DNA from: Echinometra lucunter
Taxonomy: Eukaryota > Echinodermata > Echinoidea > Camarodonta > Echinometridae
Assembly (NCBI GenBank): GCA_029962745.1
Contig: JAPZVO010000103.1
Span: 28,328 to 92,327, forward strand
Length of the DNA stretch: 64,000 bases
Reading direction: 5' to 3'
Positions 11,998-22,869 of the stretch are shown piece by piece. Positions within the stretch are counted from its first letter, which is position 1; every line of letters begins with the position of its first letter. The position numbers were made by a program, and so were the translations under genes. Below the pieces are notes generated by a model. That model saw only the letters and a program-made list of their open reading frames with translations, did no database searches and was not told the origin of the DNA.

Positions 11998-12218
11998 GGT
12001 ATAACCGGCTAGTACATACATTCAAACCTCTCCCACTATATATATATGGATTTAAACATAAACAAGTACGATGGAATATGCTTTTTAAATTTTATTGTAC
12101 AAAACTATAAAAGAAAATCCATGCTTTCGCTTTAAAATGATGATTATTCAAGATAAATATTTCGTTGACAATGACTGCGAAGTATAAGAATATAAGGCAC
12201 TGATAATTTGTATCTTAC

Positions 12219-12339
12219 CTTCCATTTAACCATCTTTTTCTCTTCGAATATACGTCTGGCCCCATCATAGAACTCGGCCTTCTTTTTCTTCATAAATTCT
12301 ATGCACATTTTGACCAATATGTCCTCGTGTTTGTTCTTC
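12219..12339 (-). CDS. Coding exon 2 of the helical-protein gene
   Basis: One base completes the Met codon from exon 1, then 40 codons run KNKHEDILVKMCIEF onward and end in VKWK. The acceptor is TTTTCACAG and the donor is GTAAGA, leaving phase 0. A lysine run (four K) sits mid-exon between two predicted helices. The intron towards exon 1 is 4,123 bp and contains two foldback elements and a GGGG-ended TIR element. Other frames across this exon are shadows. Support comes from both splice signals and the exact phase match on each side. Confidence 0.8.
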
Positions 12340-12606
12340 CTGTGAAAATGATTCATTAGTATCATATTTTGAGAAGTGGATGAATGAGATAGTAAAATGA
12401 AAGTCACAGATATCACAGACAGACATACGACGTATACCTTCATTATTCATCTATTCATGTAGCGATTTCAACAGGGCTATTATCATGATTATTACCTTGG
12501 ACATTATTGATAAGGTAAACAGACCACTCCAACTGGAACGATTTTCATTTTTTTTTTAAAATCGTGGATTCATAGGTAAAACGAATCGGATGGTACCAAC
12601 TGATTC

Positions 12607-12661
<55 letters not shown>

Positions 12662-12664
<3 letters not shown>

Positions 12665-12842
12665 TCAGAGTTGGTAGTAGAATGCCATAAAAAATAAAAT
12701 CATAGATCAAAAAGATCTTTTTGTCACACCGTGGGCACTGACGAAGAGTGTGACTTCGCCTTTCATTTTTGAGAGCTATGCTCCGTTTTCTTTTAAAATC
12801 TATGATTTTATTTTTTATGGCATTCCACTACCAACTCTGATT
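12662..12842. mobile_element. Short foldback element between (TA)n tracts
   Basis: 45-bp inverted arms, GAATCAGAGTTGGTAGTAGA...ATAGA and its mirror ending CCAACTCTGATTC. The centre has AAAAAGATCTTTTT and CTGACGAAGAGTG. It is bounded by long (TA)n runs at 12604-12660 and 12882-12926. Confidence 0.75.
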
Positions 12843-12878
12843 CCTGTATTTTCCAGATGCCACGCAGACTAATTTTCA

Positions 12879-12928
<50 letters not shown>

Positions 12929-12939
12929 GTTCCCGAAGT

Positions 12940-14600
12940 GCCCAAATTGTACGTTTAAGGGCCCTGCTTTGTTTTTATTTTGAATGCATATTTTCATCAA
13001 AACTTTGCAACTAAACACGTTCGTTGGGTGTAGAAAATTCATTATTCTGGTGTAAATCGTTGTTTAGAATCTGCATTGGAAAGAGAACCTGAGTAAAACA
13101 GAAAAATTTACCACTGTAAACAGTAACAATGTAAGGCTTAGAGATACAGCAAGCTGACGTCACCCCCCCCCCCCCCCTTAAAGCCAAATTAAAGATTATG
13201 TAATCAAAGAAAGGTCAGCGGCTTGGCTCACCCATGTACAACTATTTGTTGACTGGAAAAACATTATTTAAACTTTGCCGCAAAAAAGTAGCGCGTTTTG
13301 TCATGAACGCACTCTGACAGGTCTTAACCTTCTTAATCTTTGCCACGACGCACACTTTACCGGGTGTCCTAGAAAAAGCGGAACGGCGGATTATCAGTAC
13401 TTTGCATTCAAAACGTAGACAATATTTCGATATCAATGGTTATAGTATATTATACCTAAGAGAATGATACCAAGATGATTGAGTTTGGTGAAGAGTAATT
13501 TTGATTATATGCCCGTTTTTTCAAATTCAGTCACTTTCCAAATTTCGCATGCCGCTTTTGGCGACCGCCGAGAGTAGAATTTATAGGGAATGGCCTTTCA
13601 TAATACGACGTTATAGGAAAGCGTGTCTAACCAAAAGTCTGATTATAAAAAGGTCCCACGCTTTCCTTGGATTTTGCGCTCACTTCTGACGCCAGGAAAA
13701 GTCGCTTATTTTATAAAAATAAATCCAAGCCTACTCAAACACGTGAAAGGAAGTAAAAAAAAAAGTAACTGTTATAAGAACACTTTGATTTCTGTTTTAC
13801 GTTTAGCTAAAAAGAGTATTTTTTTAAACAATTCGAACAACATAAAAATGATAGTAAAATACATGACCGGAAATTGATTAATGATGCCCTCAATCGGTAA
13901 AATTCTAAATCTCAAATTCAGGAAACCAAGGTTGATAATGTCTGTTTGCAAGATCCAGATGAAATTGCTGAAAGTATTAATGATTTTTAAAGGAATAGTG
14001 TGCCCCTATTTAAGGGGGTATGTCAATGAGCAGCGAATGCTTGCGAAGGGAGCAAATTTTGGGTTTCGTCGGGACTCGTAAAATGTAGCCAAAAATCTCG
14101 CAAACAGTTGTTATTGTCGCAAACAGTTTTTCTTGTAGCAAAGAAATTTCGAACATGTTCATACAATATTTCTTTGCTAATCTATTTTCAAGCATTCGCC
14201 ACTCAGTGAGAAAATCAGTCAAAGAAATATTGACTGAGATGAGTAGGCTATACCCTTTGGACCCCTTTGAAAACGAATACCGAGCCCAGTGGTCTCAAAT
14301 GAATCTTAGTCATTATCATGGTTACCATATTTGATTTCATTGTCAATCATGATTTTTCTACACCAGTCGAACGTGCTTAGCTACAAAGTTTCTGCTTAAA
14401 TGCATTAAAAAAGAAACATTTGGCGGGCCTAAAACATGGATAAGGCACTTTTCCAGCATTTAATTGTGCATATGAATTCATGATTGAAAAAAAAACCTGA
14501 AGTGAATGCCATTTGCTAGCTGGAGCCGTCTGTGACGGAATAATATCCTTTGCCTTTACCATGTTTACGGAGAGCTGTCCCCAGGACATATCCCCCTAAT
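12940..14600. other. Intronic stretch without recognised features
   Basis: Part of the 4.1-kb intron between exons 1 and 2 of the minus-strand gene. It has one C run (13165-13178) and several short open frames lacking domains. Nothing else stands out. Confidence 0.5.
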
Positions 14601-14611
14601 TCAAACGATTC

Positions 14612-14891
14612 TTACTCTCTTTTAAAATGTCTAGAATGAACGCGCGTTCGCTCTGTTAGGGATGAATTTCATAAGAGAGTGCATTAAGAGTGAGGGGTGA
14701 CCTCAGTGATCAATCAAGAATTTTGAGTATCACTGAGATCACCCATAAAAGATTGAACAAAGTGTGAATATCAAAATTTACACTTAATTCACTCTTAATT
14801 CACTCTTAATTCACTCTAAATTCATTCTTTTCTGAAATTCCCCCCCTAACAGAGTGCATGAACGCGTTCACTCTTTTTTTACAAGAGAGTA
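14612..14891. mobile_element. Foldback element of the TTCACTCT family, copy 1
   Basis: Inverted arms around GCTCTGTTAGGGATGAATTT / CCCTAACAGAGTGCATG. Many TTAATTCACTC repeats lie on one arm, and a central AGTGATCA / ATCACT region. The same family occurs at 49.4 kb. Confidence 0.75.
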
Positions 14892-15296
14892 CGTACCTTT
14901 GGGGATATATCAAACAATGTATTTATGATTAAATCTTCAATAAGTTTGCATCCGACAATATCCCGTAAAAACTGATTTACTTTATCGTATTACTGTGTAG
15001 TACATCATTTATATATTTACATATATTATAGTCTTATAGCCCCAGTTATTTGCATGATTTTCATTTTCTTTTGTGTTTATATCTGTAATAATTATGTACT
15101 TCATGCTTTAAAAAGGACTCAAATATTATAGATTCGTATCAACGAGGTTCAGTGCAATACAATAGAATAGCAGTTGAGAGAGAGAGAAGGGCCTTAACCC
15201 ATGTTTTCATACAGAGCTGAAAAGGCTCTTCTCTTTCTCAACTAACGATTATAATTATTCTCCTGAGGACTGCAATAATTCCATCACTAATAATAA

Positions 15297-15342
15297 TAAA
15301 GAAGAAGAAGAAGAAGAAGAAGAAGAAGAAGAAGAAAAGAGA
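15297..15342. repeat. (AAG)n microsatellite
   Basis: About 14 AAG units; a longer AAG run of about 22 units is at 50254-50321. Confidence 0.95.
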
Positions 15343-15817
15343 GAAAGAAAATAGTAGGCCTACGTGGAAATAAGTATAAGAGGATAAATAAATACAAACT
15401 CAACACTATATTCCTAATCTAACAGCGAAAGATGATTTATAAACATGTATTCCTATATTCCTATAACCGACACTATACACAAACCATGCAGACAAGTCCT
15501 GTTTTGTATATCATGAATGTATTTGCATTTTTCTTCTGTATGTTTTTTTATGTATATGCTGGTGGAAAGCAAATTTCCACAAATTTATGTGGATGAGACC
15601 GAATAATTCATTATCAAATTATTATCAAAACGCACTTGCATCATGAGCATCGAGTCATCTATCAAGTTAATCTTTTCTGAAAGTAAAGTCCGTGCATCCA
15701 CTCTGTAAAAAACTTTCACCAATCTTTTCGAATGAGACCATGTCAAAATTATATTCTGTGTTTTATATTTTGATCCATTAGTCACCATGGTTACATCTTG
15801 CAAATGCATCGGGGGGG

Positions 15818-16421
15818 GGGGGGGGATGTTTCACAAAGATTTAAATTTGACTTAAGTCGCACTTAACTCCTACTTGCGTGCTCTATATTACGCATCACCC
15901 CATTGGTCAGATTATGCTCAGGGGACGCGCACTATTGGAAGTCTATCACTGAGATTACGCGCTAAATAGCGGATAAGTACGACTCTAAGAGCGGTTACAC
16001 ACGAGAGAAAATTCGTCATTTGAATGTTGATTCCAGTGAAAAATAATTCTAATGACGAATTTTTGGCTCGTGTGATTAGCATCACGAATGCTAATCACAA
16101 ATCACGAATTCAAATTCTAGTCCGGAGGTGAATTCCAGTGAAGTTTCACTCAAATTACAGTTCGAGTTTTGCGTGTGTAATGCATGACCTCCAAAGCATC
16201 TTTTGGAGGGCGGAGGTTAGTGCTTTTCAAGCACTTCCCTTGATAATACGGGCGCCGCGTAATGCATGCACGTGCACTCGTAGAAGCTCGTTGCTGTTTG
16301 ATTGACAAGTCACCAAGGATTAGGCCGCGTTTTTCTCGGGAATTCGCATTTTAATTACAGTTTTCGAGCAAGCGTGTGCACCTAGTCAAACTTAACTCCG
16401 ATGTCTTTGTGAAACACCCCC
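15818..16421. mobile_element. TIR element with GGGGNTGTTTCACAAAGA ends
   Basis: The left end GGGGATGTTTCACAAAGA and right end TCTTTGTGAAACACCCCC are inverted. A second inverted pair, CACACGAGAGAAAATTCGTC / GACGAATTTTTGGCTCGTGTG, lies inside. The style matches Harbinger-type MITEs. It lies in the intron next to coding exon 1. Confidence 0.65.
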
Positions 16422-16462
16422 TGGATGTTTGTCAATAGATGAGAATTAGTATTAGTACTCAC

Positions 16463-16638
16463 ATTGTCTTAACTCTGTCCATGAGAGGATCTAGGAAATC
16501 GTGCTTAAGAGCTTGAATTAACTCCTCTGAATCATGATCATGGTTCGTAACCATTTCCAAGAGTCGACTGAGATGTTTCTCAACGTCTGAAGGGTCATCC
16601 TTAAACTCTTTCTTTAGCTGGTCATATTCCTTAGACAT
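16463..16638 (-). CDS. First coding exon of a six-exon gene for an unrecognised helical protein
   Basis: Read on the minus strand, this exon encodes 58 residues plus two bases of codon 59. It begins MSKEYDQLKKEFKDD and is rich in charged residues arranged as amphipathic helices. The ATG is preceded by TGAACT, so an in-frame TGA lies two codons upstream, which fixes the start. Just before that is a splice acceptor (TTTTTCAG at 16645-16652), so at least one 5' UTR exon lies further upstream. The exon ends at a strong donor, GTGAGT, in phase 2, and joins the next exon at 12339 to complete a Met codon. Across the six exons every splice phase agrees, giving one open frame of 270 codons. I do not recognise the family. 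The repeating helix pattern suggests a HEAT- or MIF4G-like solenoid, which is only an inference. Exon assembly is well supported; function is unknown. Confidence 0.8.
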
Positions 16639-17134
16639 AGTTCACTGAAAAACAAGGAGATGAGAGAATATCTATATTTAGTATGGTAAAAATCTTAATA
16701 GTAATACCATTCATTTGAAGAATAGCAAACGAGGATCGGGAAAATGATTAGTTTCAATCCAACCCACTTAAGCGAATGTGACTTTCAGCAACTTAGCGTA
16801 TCCTTGCCTATCAGTGGCTGCATCAGAGGGCAGACTGTTTACCTATTTATCAACCCCCCCCCCCCACACACACACAAATAAAAACGCGCAACCGTACTAT
16901 TACTCACTTTATCTCACTTTATAACGAGTAGCTTTATAGTGCTACAAAATGTAAGTTTTCGACAGGCAATCATAATGAATTTGCTAGCTATATGCAAAGT
17001 TAAATTCATCTACCCCTCTCGCCCTCATTGGGACACCCTCGCACCATCTTGTATAAAAATTGACACCATCTCCAATCAGCGCAATCTTCCATCTTCCATC
17101 TTCCATCTCGTTTGTTCAAGAGAATAGGTGTTAG

Positions 17135-18255
17135 GTTAACAGTTTTGTCTAGTCATACCTCTCTGGGTGGTCTTCACAAGTTGACATTGACGGCAAATTA
17201 TCAAATCCCACAACCCTAGAATTCCGTCTCCCTCAAGGATCAATAGTCGGACCTATAGGATACTCTTCCAGTTGGCGATATTATACGATATCATTGTATT
17301 GATTACCATCTTTATGCTGATGACATTCAGTTATATGTTTCTTTTGATCCTAGGACCTCAGGAGCTCTTGATAATGCACTTATCAAACTCCAAAATTGTA
17401 TTTCAGATATAAGACAGTGGATGGTAGTGAATAAGTTAAAACTAAATGATTCAAAGACCGAATTCTTTGTTGCTGCTTCTGCTCACAATCTGCGCACAAC
17501 CACATGTTCAGTTAGATGTTGGTGGCACACTTATTAGCCCTTCAGAAAAGATACAAAACCTTGGTGTTATATTTGATTCTTGCATGTCCATGTCGTATCA
17601 TATCTCTCACATTTGTTGTACGGTTACATTTTATTTACGGAATATTGCTAGAATCAGAAGGTGTATTGACCAGTCTGCATGTCATAACGCTGTGCATTCT
17701 TTAGTTCTGTCACGTATTGATTATTTTAATGGCCTTCTTTCTACCATTCCTTCTAATCAATTGGTCCGTGTTCAACGACTACAGAATTGGGCAGCACGAT
17801 TAATATTGCAGGTTTCCAGGGATCATCCTTCTCAACCACTGTTGAGTTCACTCCACTGGCTTCCTTTGAAACAAAGAATAATTTTCAAATTACTTGTGCT
17901 TGTGTATACAAAATACTTAATAATCAAGCTCCAAAGTATTTGAGTAATTGTTTGAATTTATACACACCCACCAGAGCACTGGGGTCAGCCAGTGATCTTT
18001 TTCGTCTAACATATTCAGTTACTCTTACATTACCTGGTGATAGGACATTTACTGTGTCAGCTTCAAAACACTGGAGTGATTTGCCACTCACAATTAGATA
18101 GTCTTCATCAATTACAACATTCAGAAAGGCATTGAGAACCCATCTTTTTTTACAGTTTGTAGTTTAGGATATACATACATGTTTACTGTTTGATTTATTG
18201 TAAGCGCTTTGGGCCTCAAGGGAAAAGCGCAGTGTAAATAATAAGTAATAATAAT
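17135..18255 (+). mobile_element. 5'-truncated, frameshifted non-LTR retrotransposon (CR1/L2-like)
   Basis: The remaining part encodes the second half of a reverse transcriptase. LPQGSIVGP is near 17230, the catalytic YADD is at 17312-17323, and NKLKLNDSKTEF follows. After a frameshift near 17490 comes the thumb and C-terminal region: LGVIFD, then DQSACHNAVHSLVLSRIDY, then LHWLPLKQRI. Another shift near 17880 leads to APKYLSN and a GDRTF segment. The 3' end has the GCGCTTTGGGCCTC...GCGCAGTGTAAATAATAA tail and runs into (AAT)n, typical of CR1/L2-type elements. There is no endonuclease domain, so the copy is 5' truncated and dead. Confidence 0.85.
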
Positions 18256-18294
18256 AATAATGATAACAACAATAATAATAATAATAACAATAAC

Positions 18295-18328
<34 letters not shown>

Positions 18329-18867
18329 GAATTGGCAGCATTTCACAATGATGACTTCTAAACAATACAGAAAACTCTTATTAAAATCGGCGCCATCTCT
18401 CATAAAAAACGGCATCATCTTAGGTACATACATCATCACCACACTATAGGTAAAATTTTTCATAACAATCGGCTCTATTAAAGTATTATACATAAGACCA
18501 GTCTCCGGTGTTGTGTCACGTGAAACGCCCACATTTCTACCTAAAATAGGCGACATTATTTTGCTTCGCTCTCTCACAAAAGATTTATTCAAGAAATTTT
18601 ATCGTATTACTGTGTAGTACATCATTTATATATTTACATATATTATAGTCTTATAGCCCCAGTTATTTGCATAGTCTTCATCAATTACAACATTCAGAAA
18701 GGCATTGAGAACCCATCTTTTTTTACAGTTTGTAGTTTAGGATATACATACATGTTTACTGTTTGATTTATTGTAAGCGCTTTGGGCCTCAAGGGAAAAG
18801 CGCAGTGTAAATAATAAGTAATAATAATAATAATGATAACAACAATAATAATAATAATAACAATAAC

Positions 18868-18898
<31 letters not shown>

Positions 18899-19169
18899 GA
18901 ATTGGCAGCATTTCACAATGATGACTTCTAAACAATACAGAAAACTCTTATTAAAATCGGCGCCATCTCTCATAAAAAACGGCATCATCTTAGGTACATA
19001 CATCATCACCACACTATAGGTAAAATTTTTCATAACAATCGGCTCTATTAAAGTATTATACATAAGACCAGTCTCCGGTGTTGTGTCACGTGAAACGCCC
19101 ACATTTCTACCTAAAATAGGCGACATTATTTTGCTTCGCTCTCTCACAAAAGATTTATTCAAGAAATTT
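18098..19169. repeat. 0.5-kb tandem duplication with a 75-bp templated insert
   Basis: 18098-18599 and 18671-19169 are the same sequence and differ mainly by one AAT unit. They include the LINE 3' tail, the (AAT)n tract and about 300 bp of flanking DNA. The gap between copies (18598-18672) matches 14981-15055 exactly over about 75 bp, including the phrase ATCGTATTACTGTGTAGTAC. Junctions share 2-3 bases of microhomology. The minus-strand frames of 142 and 220 codons that cross both copies are mostly Tyr runs from the AAT repeat and are not believed to be genes. Confidence 0.9.
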
Positions 19170-19561
19170 GATACATGGGCAGCAGTCGTCAGCATGGTCA
19201 GCCATATCAGCAGCAATATAGAAATTGTACACGTCCTTGAAAGAAACACAGCAGCAAACCAACCCTGAAGAAAAAGGGCTAGGGCTTTCTTGTGATGCAC
19301 GAGTCCAACCAGGACTCTTACAACAATGTGGCCTGTACACCATGCGCCATTCGATCGGCCCCTCCTCTTGGAAACCCTGGATCCGAGGGTGTAAAACATC
19401 TTTTCCTTCTGGGCTATGATAGCACATTGTCAGGTCCTTAAAAAGACTAGTTTGGAAAAAATACATTAATACTCTTGTGTGTTGAAACCAATCAAAAGAT
19501 TCATTGAAATTTCAAATTCCCTCAATATGCTCATTGCTCTGCCTTCCTTCAAAATAACTCG

Positions 19562-21215
19562 TTAGGTGGTCTGTCATCTTTGACAGATCAGCTTTTAATT
19601 TCGTCAGAATTTTCTTTTTTATTTTTTCCACCCACTTTTTAGTGCAACCGAAATCTCAGAATCGGCTGGTTCAAATTGCATGAAATTTCAGTCAGTTATC
19701 AATCGAAATAAGATCTCACGGTTCCATTTATTTTCATGTTCATCTCGTCATCGTGACGTCATCCAGGCGCCATTTTGTGAAAATCACCTTAAGGTCATAT
19801 CTTCATAATGGATGGTCATTTCTCATTTATATTTGGCATGATTAAAGTTAATTTAAATCCAAACAATTTCGTCTTTTCAGACGCGCGCGTACGCGTACGT
19901 CCGCGCGTCAGCTCGCGCGCAAAAATTAAAAATGCTCAGAATCGCTTCAAATTCATTTTGCACACGTTTCAGGCCATTTTAAGCATTTCAAAAATTTGCG
20001 CGCGTTCGCGTCCGCGCGCGCGTCATGCGCGTTCGCAGGTCCTAAATGACGTAAAAACGCCGTTCTTTCACTTGATTCGCATTTCTGATACTTTCCTTAA
20101 CAAGTTCCATTAATTTAGAACCAATTTCAACTGACCATAAGGTCGCACGCGCGCGCCAAAGTTCAAAATCCGTGTGCGCGTCTATGGGGAAAATAATGTA
20201 AAAACACGCAAAAACGTGTCCCTTTAAAATCCGCTACAGCTCCTCAGAATGCATGGATATCCCTATTTCTTTTTTACATATTCTGAAAGGTTATGAGTTG
20301 TAGATGTGAATCCATGACAAAATTTTACTCTTTCGATGCTATGACGTCATCCTATTCTTATGTGAACTCAAAATTTTTATTTTTTATTTTTGACGTTTTA
20401 TTTTTTGCCTTTAACCAAGACTATCTCGCTTATTATTCATCAATTTTCGCCAAGATTTCGATATGTTGTAGCTGAGACAATTTTCTATAAATGTTTTATT
20501 CATTGTTTCTGATTTTGATGACGTTAGCATGGTCTAAATTCACGATTAAAGGTACAATGCCAATTTTCCTCATTTTACGTGTATTCTCTACGGGACATGA
20601 CCTTTACGTAATTCTTCATTCTACATTCTCGTCTTCTTTGATCAACATCTCCCTTATTTCTGCTTGATTTTCGCCCATCTTTAAGTATGTTGCAGCTGAG
20701 AAAATTCTCTATCTTATGCGTTGATATGTTTTTTAAGCCAATGTTGAAAACATGTCGAAATTTCGACTGGAAAACCTGATATTAGAATTCCGTTTTGAAT
20801 CTATGTGTAATCTCTATGAGCTGTTTTCAGGTATACCTTCAAAGCACTTGCCTCACATGCTCAAGGTCCCTGGTTCGAGTCCCGGACGGAAGGGGGACAA
20901 ATTTTTCCTTTTGCTTTCTTTTTACATGTTATATTACTATCCTCTTCAACTATATAATTACATATATAGTCACAGTCAATGAAATAAACTGCTGATTTTG
21001 GCCCGTTATGACAATTGCAGTGCAGTGCACAGTAGTTTATGTACAACCCTATAGAAAATCTGACTAGTTGAGGTGAATTAAAGCTTTGGATCATCTTTTC
21101 AGTATGCTGCATTATCAAATCATCCTATCGAGACGTAAAAATTTTATCAAAAGTCTTACCAACGAAGTTATCACAATCCATGTCGAAACCTAAAAGATGC
21201 CGACAGACCACCTAA
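19562..21215. repeat. 1.7-kb hairpin-ended repeat family, copy A
   Basis: It starts TTAGGTGGTCTGTC, itself the left half of a 30-bp hairpin with TGACAGATCA, and ends GACAGACCACCTAA followed by AATTCGTCA...GACGAATT. Ordered internal landmarks are CGTGACGTCATCCAGGCGCC (CRE-like plus CG-rich), two CGCGCGTACGCG-type blocks, TGACGTCATCCTATTC, and a tRNA-Val-like stretch at 20844-20886. No open frame is conserved between copies. Class unknown; there is no transposase and no clear target duplication. Confidence 0.8.
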
Positions 21216-21414
21216 TTCGTCATGCGACGAATTCAAATGTCTCGTTTTCCATATTGGATTGCCTTTTAAAAACGTATTCTATGTATGCAAATAACAGAGA
21301 CGAGAAATTACCAAAATTGGAAACACGTTGAACAAAAGTCACAACATAGCCGCCATAACAGAAACGAATATTACATTCATTAGGTAGGCCTGAACAGAAA
21401 AAAAAAATACTCAC

Positions 21415-21511
21415 CTATTGTTAAATGAATCTCTAGTTCTGTCGGACACGCAGTTTCAGGAAAACATGCGTCCAGTTGCTTCATGAAACAGTTCAAGGGG
21501 AATTTCAACAT
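21415..21511 (-). CDS. Possible upstream exon of a minus-strand gene
   Basis: A minus-strand ATG opens 32 codons (MLKFPLNCFMKQLDAC onward) that run into a strong donor, GTGAGT, in phase 1. It lies 4.8 kb upstream of the acceptor that precedes the helical-protein gene. Direct splicing to 16644 would put this frame into a stop at once, so if the two are joined this would be a 5' leader with a short upstream frame. It could equally belong to another gene or be chance. Confidence 0.25.
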
Positions 21512-21751
21512 AAAATGTCAATGTACCTCTCGTCTAATTGGTTCTCCACAGTTGATCGCAAGATTTCATTTATTGCCACAGGGTAGGGGAAACAATGTCG
21601 GTTACTATAATCATGAGAAGTTAATTGTTTGACGAATCTATTGGCACTGCAACATGAACAATTCATAAAAACGTTGCGTTGGCCAACCAAGGCAGGAAAT
21701 ATGATATGATCAGATGATGGCTGGGGATTTTCGGAGAGCTTTTTTTTTTCA

Positions 21752-22010
21752 GTGCGTATTGTATATCAGTGGCGCACCCACCGAATCAGTAGTCTAGTTC
21801 AGGGCCCCGTTGCATAAAGCTTACCATTGATGGTAACTCTGCCATCAATGGTAAATACGATGATAACAGTGCTGTACAGGCAAATAAAATTCAAGGTTTC
21901 CATGGAAGTTACCGCAGATAGCAAAGTTACCATGAATTACCAGTTTTATGCAACGGGGCCCTGAACTAGACTACTGATCTGGGTGTGTGCGCCACTGTAA
22001 CAATACACAC
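21752..22010. mobile_element. Nested foldback element
   Basis: The outer inverted arms read roughly GTATTGTATATCAGTGGCGC and GTGCGCCACTGTAACAATAC. The arms continue through AGTAGTCTAGTTCAGGGCCC to an inner GGGCCCCGTTGCATAAAG pair, which belongs to the GGGCC family also found at 40.6 kb. The whole folds into one long hairpin of about 260 bp with a short loop region near 21860-21900. No clear target duplication was found. Confidence 0.75.
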
Positions 22011-22318
22011 TTGATTAACTCTTCTTAAATTCCCCAGCCAACATTTCCCGGTTGCGACTTTTTTTCCGTACATGAAAACGCAAATCCTCCTTGTGCGCAT
22101 GTGCGTGGACTGTTTCTTGCCGGAACTTTCCACGCAATCCCAAAGACTGTCACGTACGACTCTTTTACGATGGTTAGTAGTCTTTGCGCGCAGACCCTAT
22201 CGCTGATACTTGTTGCGTTCGCACAGGCACTGATTTTTCTCTCCTTCCCCTATATGCTCTCTCTCTCTCTCTCTCTCACCAATCTGCTCGCACTATCTCT
22301 GTCACTCTGTATTAGTAC

Positions 22319-22841
22319 TACTTGTATTTTCCTGCGGTACAGCGTATAGCAGGAAAATGTTGTCACTGTGAACATGGCAGACAAAGAAAGCGGACAAAAT
22401 AAACAACCTCTCATTCTACCCTTCACAATGGTTCTGGTAGTCAAAAGAACATCCCTTCACAGCTATTATGTTTAATCATGTAGTTCCAGGTGAATATGCA
22501 TGTGGCACCTGCTCCACATATTTTAGACACTAGCAGTGAAGGGATGTTCTTTTGACTACCAGAACCATTGTGAAGGGTAAAATGAGGGGTTGTTTATTTT
22601 GTCCGCTTTCTTTGTCCGTCATGTTCATAGTGTGTATATGCGTTTTCATGAATGATTACGTAACGTCAGAGCGGCGAGATGCCACGATCCCCGCAAGGCG
22701 GGATGGGTTGAATGAATTAGGCAGGTGAATGGTTTTTTTTTTTTGTATTGAACGAAAGGAATGTTCAGATAGGCATAAGAAGAGGAAGGAAAGGGCGTGG
22801 AAGCCATTCTAGCTTTGTCAGACAACAGAACCACGACACAA
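22319..22841. repeat. Split direct repeat A1
   Basis: This matches A2 (27362-27609) at about 95% identity once the 269-bp MITE is removed. It starts TACTTGTATTTTCCTGCGG and ends CCACGACACAA, 28 bp before the Gag start codon. It contains a TAGCAGGAAAA / TTTTCCTGC hairpin near its outer edge. Confidence 0.85.
22364..22632. mobile_element. CACTG-ended MITE nested in the left repeat of the Ngaro-like element
   Basis: 269 bp with near-perfect inverted arms of about 97 bp, starting CACTGTGAACATGGCAGAC and ending GTTCATAGTG. It is flanked on both sides by TGT. The sister repeat at 27362-27609 has the same sequence without the insert and with a single TGT, so a 3-bp target duplication is directly shown. 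CACTR ends with 3-bp duplications match the CACTA/EnSpm (CMC) superfamily. Confidence 0.88.
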
Positions 22842-22869
22842 CGTTACGCGAGAAGGGGACCGAGCAGAG

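Noticed and set aside
19083..19268. Plus-strand frame with VSRETPTFLPKIGDIILLR, reminiscent of an OB/S1-fold strand pattern
   Set aside because: Similarity is limited to a short stretch; the sequence lies in the duplicated segment and has no continuing exon or conserved downstream part.
18164..19399. 142- and 220-codon minus-strand frames with a shared sequence
   Set aside because: Much of each is a Tyr/Cys run from the (AAT)n microsatellite, and the likeness is due to the tandem duplication. No domain.
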